Of a DNA stretch of 12,748 bases, positions 1 through 5,118 are shown piece after piece (the first letter of the stretch is position 1; the number at the start of each line of letters is the position of its first letter). The DNA is from an uncultured Dialister sp. (GTDB lineage: Bacteria; Bacillota; Negativicutes; Veillonellales; Dialisteraceae). The stretch is taken from NCBI GenBank assembly GCA_900545785.1, contig URAA01000032.1, positions 1 to 12,748 of the forward strand, read 5' to 3'. The translations under genes and the position numbers were made by a program. A model generated the notes under the pieces. That model saw only the letters and a list, made by a program, of their open reading frames with translations, did not search any database and was not told the DNA's origin.

Positions 1-13
1 GCTCTTCCGATCT
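1..13. other. Illumina sequencing-adapter remnant at contig end
   Basis: The first 13 bases, GCTCTTCCGATCT, are identical to the 3' end of the standard Illumina TruSeq/paired-end adapter. This is most simply untrimmed adapter built into the assembly, so these bases are not biological and the true genomic sequence begins at about base 14. Base calls and reading frames close to this end should be treated with caution. Confidence 0.88.
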
Positions 14-116
14 TTTATAAAATCTTCTTTTACATATTCCTGCTTCAACAACTTCATTTTTTGAAAATATGATTTATTTTTATATTTGACTGCAGCAATT
101 TTCTGAACATAGAATG
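14..116. other. AT-rich contig-end stretch without a supported gene
   Basis: This AT-rich stretch lies beyond the terminator at 117-160. On the minus strand one frame stays open to the edge, with an ATG at about 58 followed by residues MKLLKQEYVKEDF, but no Shine-Dalgarno sequence precedes it and the frame then runs into the adapter. It could be the start of a truncated next gene or simply intergenic. Nothing more can be supported. Confidence 0.4.
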
Positions 117-160
117 AAAAAACTGCACCCTGAAAAATCAGACGAATTTTCAAGATGCAG
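117..160 (-). terminator. Rho-independent terminator after the LEA-like gene and its small downstream ORF
   Basis: Read on the minus strand, the arm CTGCATCTTGAAAA (160 to 147) pairs with TTTTCAGGGTGCAG (136 to 123), giving a 14-bp stem with two G-U wobbles in RNA. It is followed at once by six T residues (122-117). It begins 12 bases beyond the TAA at 173-175, so it appears to close the transcript carrying the 508-aa protein and the small ORF behind it. Transcript direction is clear because the U tract lies only on the minus-strand side of the stem. Confidence 0.85.
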
Positions 161-172
161 TATAAAACAATC

Positions 173-373
173 TTATCTTCGATTTCGGAACCAAGGATGA
201 TTTGTTCTTTTAAAACGCCATCTTCTCCGTTTCCACGGACTGACGGTATATGATGTCATCTCCGCTTTTTCCTCTTTGTCTGAAGAAGATAAAGAAGCGG
301 GCTTTTCTATTTTTTCATTTCCTATCAGCAGATATTTCTGTAGAAAATCTTTCACCCAATTCAGCAGCCCCAA
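173..373 (-). CDS. Small basic hypothetical protein (66 aa, TTG start) directly behind the LEA-like gene
   Basis: I do not recognise this protein. The frame starts with TTG at 371-373, the codon immediately after the TGA of the 508-aa gene and in the same frame. An AAGGAG sequence six bases upstream supports independent or reinitiated translation. The N-terminus (LLNWVKDFLQKYLL) could form an amphipathic helix, the middle is charged and Ser-rich, and the last ~22 residues are Trp- and Arg-rich (PWKRRRWRFKR) with no acidic residue. The TAA lies 12 bases before the terminator, which supports transcription with the upstream gene. Alternatives are a stop-codon readthrough extension of the upstream protein, a decayed C-terminus (the other two minus frames also contain protein-like pieces between 300 and 180), or an error near the contig end. 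Confidence 0.45.
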   Translation of the reverse strand: MGLLNWVKDFLQKYLLIGNEKIEKPASLSSSDKEEKAEMTSYTVSPWKRRRWRFKRTNHPWFRNRR

Positions 374-1900
374 TCATTTCTCCTTTTTTTCTTTTGCTTC
401 CGCTTCAATCTGCGCGGCTCTTTCTTTTACCTTTTCCGTAAATTCTTTTGCTTTAGCCTGCACGTTTTCAACATGATCGGATATTTTTTCTTTGGCATTT
501 TCAATAAACTCTTTTGCTTTACCCTGTGCATTTTCAACCTGATCGGACACTTCTTCTTTCAGATCCTTGGCTTTATCCTGTGCATTGTCAATAAATTCTT
601 TCGCTTTATCTTGTGCATTTTCAAACTGATCTTTTACTTCTTCTTTCAGATCTTTTGCTTTATCCTTTGCATCATCAATCTGCTCTTTTGCTTCTTCCTT
701 CAGATCCTCTGCCTTATCCTGTGCATTTTCAACCTGATCGGATACTTCTTCTTTTACTTCTTCCGTCATTTCTTTTGCCTTATCCTGTGCATTTTCGATC
801 TGATCCTTTGCTGCTTCCTTCAGATCTTTTGCCTTATCCTGCACATTTTCAACCTGATCCGATACTTCTTCTTTCACTTCTTCTTTTAAATCTTTTGCTT
901 GGTCCTGTACATTTTCGAGCTGTTCCGTTGCCTGATCTTTAACTTCCTGAACTTTTGACTGAGCTTTCATCTTTTCCCCCTTTTTCTTCAACTCTTCTAT
1001 CTGTTCTTTAGCCTGCACTTTTATTTCCGCCGCTTTGGTTTCGGCGTTTTTCTTCAATTCTTTAGACTTAACCTTGGCAAGAGCCTGAAAATCCTTCACT
1101 GCTTTTACCGCTGTTTCTTTTGCCACTTCAGTAGCCCCCAGCGTGGTATACTTCGCTTTTTCTATTTGTTCATCCGTCATTCCGGCTTTTTTTAGACCGA
1201 GAGTTATTTGTTCTCCCAACTGATTAAAAGTGTCCACCAATTGGACGGCCAGTTTATCCACCGCATCATGAACTTTTTCCGGATATACATCGTTAATTTT
1301 ATTTTTTACTTCTTTCGCCAATGCTCCTTTTTCATCTCCCAAAGGAGTCTGACCATCAGAGTTTTCCTGAATTTCATCGGCCAATTTATTTCCCTCTTCT
1401 CTCGCTTTTTCAAATACTTCCTTATAGGGTCTTGTGTCGTCGGGCATTCCGTCTTTAATCCACTTAACGGCAGTTTTCCCCAATCCGTAAGTCACGGAGA
1501 TCCCAATGGGAATTTTAAAAATGGAAAGGGGAAGCAAAGTTGCAATCGTCGTGCCTACGACGGTTGCCCCCAAAGAACCGATAAATGATAATATGGTTTT
1601 TTGAGATACATCTACGCCGTAAACGGTCCCTATTTTTGAAATCATGTAGACTTCATTGGCAATCAGAGCACCTGTTCCCAGTAAAGGTGCCGCAACAATC
1701 ACCCCTGCACGGGCAGCTCCCCATCGGATTAAGTTTTCTGCCTCTTTGTCGCGATCATCGATCACATTGACCTCCACATCAGCTTCCGATGTCTCTACCT
1801 GAACGTCTTCTGCCGGTTCAACAACTTTCTCTTCAGCAGAAGCGGCGGATGACATATCTTCTAATTCTTCCGTTACCTTCTTCTCTTTTTCTTCGTCCAT
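374..1900 (-). CDS. DUF697-like membrane protein with long LEA/apolipoprotein-like amphipathic repeat tail
   Basis: 508 aa, function unknown. Residues 1-58 are acidic and probably disordered. Residues ~60-148 hold two hydrophobic, glycine-rich segments (about 61-82 and 103-140) around an ISKIGTVYGVD stretch; this layout resembles DUF697 (YcjF-type) membrane domains. Residues ~155-325 are charged and helical. Residues ~330-490 contain ten related units built on (N/D)-A-Q-D-K-A-K-(D/E)-(L/F), spaced 22, 18, 22, 18, 18, 11, 18, 11 and 11 residues. Hendecads of this sort are typical of LEA group 3 and apolipoprotein-like amphipathic helices. No enzymatic motif or cleavable signal peptide is visible. 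The start ATG is preceded by AGGAGG at five bases. By inference it is membrane-anchored with a long helical tail lying on a membrane or acting in stress protection or envelope shape. The DUF697 call is from pattern only. Confidence 0.8.
   Translation of the reverse strand: MDEEKEKKVTEELEDMSSAASAEEKVVEPAEDVQVETSEADVEVNVIDDRDKEAENLIRWGAARAGVIVAAPLLGTGALIANEVYMISKIGTVYGVDVSQKTILSFIGSLGATVVGTTIATLLPLSIFKIPIGISVTYGLGKTAVKWIKDGMPDDTRPYKEVFEKAREEGNKLADEIQENSDGQTPLGDEKGALAKEVKNKINDVYPEKVHDAVDKLAVQLVDTFNQLGEQITLGLKKAGMTDEQIEKAKYTTLGATEVAKETAVKAVKDFQALAKVKSKELKKNAETKAAEIKVQAKEQIEELKKKGEKMKAQSKVQEVKDQATEQLENVQDQAKDLKEEVKEEVSDQVENVQDKAKDLKEAAKDQIENAQDKAKEMTEEVKEEVSDQVENAQDKAEDLKEEAKEQIDDAKDKAKDLKEEVKDQFENAQDKAKEFIDNAQDKAKDLKEEVSDQVENAQGKAKEFIENAKEKISDHVENVQAKAKEFTEKVKERAAQIEAEAKEKKEK
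431..913 (-). repeat. Degenerate tandem coding repeats (11/18-residue units) in the LEA-like tail
   Basis: The DNA repeats along with the protein. On the plus strand, variants of TTTATCCTGTGCATTTTC recur at about 33, 54 and 66-bp steps (near 510-530, 570-590, 605-625, 712-730, 780-800, 834-850). Unit spacings are multiples of 33 bp or 33+21 bp, so heptad-sized pieces are inserted between hendecads. Near-identity between units suggests recent expansion by slippage or recombination. It also means short-read assembly could have collapsed or merged copies. Confidence 0.85.
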
Positions 1901-1961
1901 GGTTTCCTCCTATTACTACACTGAGTCCCGTCGAGAATCACAATGAATTCTATCTTTTTTA

Positions 1962-1986
1962 ATTATACTAAAAATTCTGAATTTTT
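1962..1986 (-). promoter_or_regulatory. Candidate promoter (-10 TATAAT) and adjacent palindrome for the LEA-like gene
   Basis: A consensus TATAAT occurs on the minus strand at 1967-1962, about 62 bases before the ATG at 1900. No good -35 lies 16-18 bases upstream. Immediately upstream of the -10 is a perfect 17-bp palindrome, AAAAATTCTGAATTTTT (1970-1986; 8-bp arms, one central base), exactly where the promoter spacer would be. It may be a regulator binding site. With a one-base centre it is too tight to be a good hairpin terminator for the reductase gene upstream. Confidence 0.45.
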
Positions 1987-2006
1987 TCTATATTCAAATA
2001 TTTCTA

Positions 2007-2738
2007 TTACCAATCGGTTAGCCCACCGTCTGCGGGGATAATGGCACCGGTTATGAAAGAGGCCCGTTCGGAGAGCAAAAAAGCAATCACGTTTCCGATT
2101 TCCTCCGGCTCTGCAATCCGCATGAGAGGGTATAAATTTTCCATTTCTTCCGTGGTTCCGCCATAAATTTTTAACTGATTTTCCAAGAGCGGGGTTCGTA
2201 CATCTCCGGGACATACTACATTGGCACGAATACCGTCTGTCGCAAGTTCCAGAGCCAACGATCTTGTAAATGCCGTCACGGCTCCTTTTGTTGCGCTGTA
2301 CAGACTTCCCTGTACATTCCCCTGTATCGCTGCATCGGATGCCACCGTCACGATACTTCCTTTACCTTTCTTTAAAAAAGGCAGCAATTCTCTTATAAAT
2401 CGAATGGTACCGAAAACATTGATATCAAAAAGTTCTTTTATTTCTTCATCTTTCACATTTTCCAAAAGTCCTTCTTTATAAATTCCCGCTGAAGAAACAA
2501 TTCCGTAAATCTCTCCGATTTTTTTTATTTTTTCTGCCAATTGTGTAAGATCTTCCTTTTTTCTTACATCACAGGGAATAAAAATACTGTTTGCCACTTC
2601 CTTTTCCGCAAGTCGTCCCCGCGCTTCATTTCGTCCGATAAGAACGGTTTCCCAACCTTCTTTCGATAAAATATCAGCCGTCGCAAGCCCTATACCTGAA
2701 GTACCGCCTGAAATGACCACCCGTTTCTTTATATCCAT
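2007..2738 (-). CDS. Short-chain dehydrogenase/reductase (FabG-like, probably NADP(H)-dependent)
   Basis: 243 aa, the normal length for a classical SDR; a soluble Rossmann-fold oxidoreductase. Visible motifs: the cofactor glycine motif GGTSGIG (11-17), SSAG (82-85) in place of the usual NNAG, catalytic Asn107 (in DINVFG), Ser134, and the YSATK pair Tyr147/Lys151, followed by PGDVRTPL (177-184). Arg36 after the second strand suggests NADP(H) preference. Similar proteins are annotated as 3-oxoacyl-ACP reductase or glucose 1-dehydrogenase, but nothing here fixes the substrate. It is not in a fatty-acid cluster, which argues against a housekeeping fabG. The ATG at 2738 has GGAG six bases upstream. 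Its promoter region carries a tandem 24-bp repeat resembling a double operator, so expression is probably controlled by a regulator encoded elsewhere. Confidence 0.92.
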   Translation of the reverse strand: MDIKKRVVISGGTSGIGLATADILSKEGWETVLIGRNEARGRLAEKEVANSIFIPCDVRKKEDLTQLAEKIKKIGEIYGIVSSAGIYKEGLLENVKDEEIKELFDINVFGTIRFIRELLPFLKKGKGSIVTVASDAAIQGNVQGSLYSATKGAVTAFTRSLALELATDGIRANVVCPGDVRTPLLENQLKIYGGTTEEMENLYPLMRIAEPEEIGNVIAFLLSERASFITGAIIPADGGLTDW

Positions 2739-2782
2739 ACCTGTCTCCTATATTCAATATCTTCACCCTTCAGAAAAATTTT

Positions 2783-2830
2783 ACCGATTCGGTTCTCTTG
2801 AAATTAACCGATTCGGTTCTCTTGAAATTA
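2783..2830. repeat. Perfect tandem 24-bp repeat with palindromic core, probable double operator of the SDR gene
   Basis: Two exact copies (2783-2806 and 2807-2830) of a 24-bp unit beginning ACCGATTCGGTTCTCTTG lie end to end. Each contains the perfect palindrome ACCGA-T-TCGGT; in the second copy it extends to AACCGATTCGGTT (2806-2818). The 24-bp centre spacing puts both palindromes at similar helical phase. They lie between the TATAAT at 2832-2827 and the SDR start at 2738, so a bound dimer would cover the transcription start. TetR-type repressors use short palindromes of this kind, but the regulator family is inference and no regulator gene is in the window. Confidence 0.75.
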
Positions 2831-2832
2831 TA
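2827..2832 (-). promoter_or_regulatory. Candidate -10 box of the SDR promoter
   Basis: TATAAT on the minus strand, about 90 bases before the SDR ATG and overlapping the edge of the tandem repeat. The -35 region (around 2850-2856, AAAGAA-like) is poor, which may mean low basal or activator-dependent transcription. The two palindromic cores begin about nine bases downstream, as expected for repression at the start site. Confidence 0.5.
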
Positions 2833-2870
2833 TTGATAAATACCGTAATTTCTTTTATTTTACTTCATTT

Positions 2871-3986
2871 TCATTGCACTAAAGAAGATACATATATAAA
2901 TTCTATTCCTTCCGCCTTCAGTTGGGGAACCATATCACGGAAAGCGGCTGCCGTATGAGGGCGACAATGGCCGATAATAATATATGTCCCCCGTGCTTTA
3001 GCTCTTTCCGCTCCTTCCCGTATCATGGCACGAATCTCACCTTCATCAGTGGAATTATCCACAAACAAATCATTTCTCACATAGGGCACACCCGATGCCG
3101 ATGCCGCCCGATCTGCTGCTGTCGTCGTATTTGTACGGCTGTCAAAGAAAAATAATCCTCGACGGGACAATTCTTTCATGACAACACTCATCACACGATA
3201 ATCTGTTGTTGCCTTTGAACCCTGATGATTGTTGATTCCGACGGCCTGCGGTACCTGAGAAAGAGATTCGCTCAGCATATTTCTGATCTCCCCGTCTCCC
3301 ATAGATGTCAGAATGGTTTTATCTTCCATTCCCGAATCAGACATCGGTTCCATAGGCTGATGAAGGATAACGGGCATTCCGTGACTTGCCCATTCCGCTG
3401 CCGCTTCCGCGGTATGCAGTTTATTGGGCATGACCGCCAAAGTAAAAGGAACGCCTATATCCTGATAAATTCTTTGAGATTCCAAATCAAGACCTGCATC
3501 GTCAATAATGACCGCCAATCGTCCCGTAACTTTCTTTTTATACTCTGCAGGAGAATCTTTTTGTACCGCCTCGCCTTTATCTATCAAAGGTTTCTCCACG
3601 ATATTTTCTGTTTCTTTAATGCTTTTTTCTTGTTTTTCTGTATCATTTGCGACTTCCGGCCTTTTTTCTCCTCCCTTAATCGTATTCATTATTTTTTCTA
3701 TCACGGAAGAAACGCTTTTTTCTTTTCCCTTGCCGGATTCCACATTTTCTTCTCCGTCGGAATTTTTCCCTTTGTCGTTGTCGAAGATATGGTGAATGGT
3801 TGTATTTGCTGACACTTCGGGAGATGCCGCTTCTCTAAAAGGATTATTTACCGTGAAAGCCGCTGCAAACACAACCGCAATGAAAAATAACAGAAGTAAA
3901 AAAGGATGTCCCCCGTTATTTTTTCTTCTGCTGCTTTTCCGTTTTATAATTGAATTTTTGGTGTTTATTCTTTTTTTTGAAACCAT
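2871..3986 (-). CDS. Divergent polysaccharide deacetylase (YibQ/DUF610 family), membrane-anchored
   Basis: 371 aa. A basic N-terminus (1-28) precedes one hydrophobic segment (29-46, LLLLFFIAVVFAAAF-like), so the enzyme is probably anchored in the inner membrane facing the envelope. Residues ~50-153 are a charged, low-complexity linker. Residues ~156-371 match the divergent polysaccharide deacetylase domain (Pfam Polysacc_deac_2): IIDDAG with Asp162/Asp163, LHQPME with His209, GINNHQGSKAT with His254, DSRT with Asp282, and IGHCRPHT with His340. In this fold such Asp and His residues bind the metal and act in N-deacetylation or related hydrolysis; the natural substrate of the family is poorly defined. 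The ATG has GAGGGG upstream at good spacing. The family is commoner in diderms, which supports a Negativicute host. The dehydrogenase is transcribed divergently from it. Confidence 0.92.
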   Translation of the reverse strand: MVSKKRINTKNSIIKRKSSRRKNNGGHPFLLLLFFIAVVFAAAFTVNNPFREAASPEVSANTTIHHIFDNDKGKNSDGEENVESGKGKEKSVSSVIEKIMNTIKGGEKRPEVANDTEKQEKSIKETENIVEKPLIDKGEAVQKDSPAEYKKKVTGRLAVIIDDAGLDLESQRIYQDIGVPFTLAVMPNKLHTAEAAAEWASHGMPVILHQPMEPMSDSGMEDKTILTSMGDGEIRNMLSESLSQVPQAVGINNHQGSKATTDYRVMSVVMKELSRRGLFFFDSRTNTTTAADRAASASGVPYVRNDLFVDNSTDEGEIRAMIREGAERAKARGTYIIIGHCRPHTAAAFRDMVPQLKAEGIEFIYVSSLVQ

Positions 3987-4014
3987 TTCAATCCCCTCAA
4001 ATTAATATTTATTC

Positions 4015-4081
4015 AATTATATCATTTTTATTCACCTTCTATATCTATAAATATCAATTTCCGAGTTAAAATGATATAATT
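4015..4081. promoter_or_regulatory. 14-bp inverted repeat containing two mirror-image extended -10 promoters
   Basis: The arms AATTATATCATTTT (4015-4028) and AAAATGATATAATT (4068-4081) are perfect reverse complements 39 bp apart. Each contains TGATATAAT, an extended -10 box: minus strand 4024-4016 for the deacetylase gene and plus strand 4072-4080 for the dehydrogenase gene. Recognisable -35 boxes are absent from both, in keeping with extended -10 promoters. The match runs beyond the promoter core, so the arms could also be a paired binding site co-regulating the two genes. Confidence 0.65.
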
Positions 4082-4106
4082 AAAATAAAAAGAAAGGATG
4101 AATACC

Positions 4107-5051
4107 ATGAAGCTCATTGTAATTAACAAATTGTCAGAAAAAATGATCGAAGAATTACGTTCCGCCGTCCCCGGTTCCGTTGTAGAAGCTTATCCGTCTC
4201 CGAAAGAGGCTTTGCCTTATCTTGCCGATGCCGATGCGATTGCTCTGTGGGGATTTCAGGACGCAGAACCGATTTTAAAAGCAGCCCCTCATGTCCGGTG
4301 GGTTCATTCCCTGTCTGACGGGGTAGAACGTCTTCTGACCCCCGAGATGCTGAGCCGGCCGATTATTTTAACCAATTCCCACGGCATTCATGATCGGACC
4401 GTGGCAGAACACGCCATGGCACTTCTTTTGGCACTTTCCCGTCAAATACCGCAAGCCGTACGTCAGCAAGATGAAGAGGTATGGAAACGGCCCAGAGGCA
4501 TTTCTCTTTATAAGAAAACCGTCGCTATCGTAGGATTTGGTAGCATCGGCCGTGCCATCGCCCAAAGGGCAAAGGGATTTGAAACGGAAATACTTGCCGT
4601 CAAAAAACATGTGTCGGAAGAACTTTTTGCCGATAAAGTTTATACGACGGAGCAAATTGACGAAGTGCTTCCTTTGGCGGATTTTGTCATCGCCGCTTTA
4701 CCGACCACCGCTGAAACCAATCAATTCTTTAATGCAGAACGATTCTCTCTCATGAAAGACGGTGCGTTTTTCATCAATATTGCAAGAGCTTCCATCGTCG
4801 ATGAAGATGCACTTATCGATGCTTTGTCACAAGACAAATTAGCCGGTGCCGCGCTCGATGTATTTTCAAAAGAACCGCTTCCTGAAGATCACCCCTTCTG
4901 GAATATGAAAAAGGTAATTATGACTCCTCATGTAGCTTCTTTCACTCCCGATTCTTGGGACAGGGTTCTTGCCTTATTGAAAGATAATTTTATTTCTTTC
5001 GGCAAAGGACTTCCTATGATCAGTGAAGTCGATAAAAAGAAGGGTTATTAA
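4107..5051 (+). CDS. D-isomer-specific 2-hydroxyacid dehydrogenase
   Basis: 314 aa from the ATG at 4107. That start is preferred over the ATG at 4098 because AGAAAGGA, complementary to the 16S tail, overlaps the first ATG and lies at proper spacing from the second. The enzyme reversibly reduces a 2-oxo acid to a D-2-hydroxy acid in the cytoplasm. Seen: Rossmann motif VGFGSIG (142-148), NIARASIVDEDAL with Arg227, DVFSKEPLPEDHP with Glu256, and TPHVAS with His275, i.e. the Arg-Glu-His catalytic set. Lys166-Lys167 follow the second strand where NAD-specific members usually have Asp, so NADP(H) use is plausible, as in glyoxylate/hydroxypyruvate reductases. Substrate (pyruvate, glyoxylate, hydroxypyruvate or branched 2-oxo acids) cannot be read from the sequence. 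It ends at the terminator shared with the convergent aminotransferase gene. Confidence 0.92.
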   Translation: MKLIVINKLSEKMIEELRSAVPGSVVEAYPSPKEALPYLADADAIALWGFQDAEPILKAAPHVRWVHSLSDGVERLLTPEMLSRPIILTNSHGIHDRTVAEHAMALLLALSRQIPQAVRQQDEEVWKRPRGISLYKKTVAIVGFGSIGRAIAQRAKGFETEILAVKKHVSEELFADKVYTTEQIDEVLPLADFVIAALPTTAETNQFFNAERFSLMKDGAFFINIARASIVDEDALIDALSQDKLAGAALDVFSKEPLPEDHPFWNMKKVIMTPHVASFTPDSWDRVLALLKDNFISFGKGLPMISEVDKKKGY

Positions 5052-5073
5052 ACAACAGCAGGATGTATCCGAC

Positions 5074-5108
5074 AAAAAAATCCATGTCTTTTAGGACATG
5101 GATTTTTT
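5074..5108. terminator. Bidirectional intrinsic terminator between convergent genes
   Basis: The stem ATCCATGTC (5080-5088) / GACATGGAT (5095-5103) with a six-base loop is flanked by an A tract on the left (5074-5080) and a T tract on the right (5103-5108). It therefore works as a terminator in both directions. It closes the plus-strand dehydrogenase (stop at 5051) and the minus-strand aminotransferase (stop at 5119). Confidence 0.93.
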
Positions 5109-5118
5109 ATTACTGACA

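Noticed and set aside
86..115. TTGACT and TAGAAT 18 bases apart on the plus strand near the contig start
   Set aside because: It would fire toward the convergent terminator and genes on the other strand with no plus-strand ORF downstream; probably chance in AT-rich DNA.
505..900. Regularly spaced ~18-bp repeats that could suggest a CRISPR array
   Set aside because: Repeats are degenerate, spacings vary, the spacers are themselves repetitive and everything lies in one coding frame. No cas gene is present.
473..942. Long open frames on the plus strand opposite the LEA-like repeats, Phe/Cys/Leu-rich or Leu/Pro-rich
   Set aside because: They mirror the repetitive Lys/Glu/Asp codons of the minus-strand gene, have no ribosome binding site and are low-complexity hydrophobic strings, so they are shadows.
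4098..4106. Upstream ATG (MNT-) as the dehydrogenase start
   Set aside because: It overlaps the Shine-Dalgarno sequence AGAAAGGA, which is correctly spaced only for the ATG at 4107.
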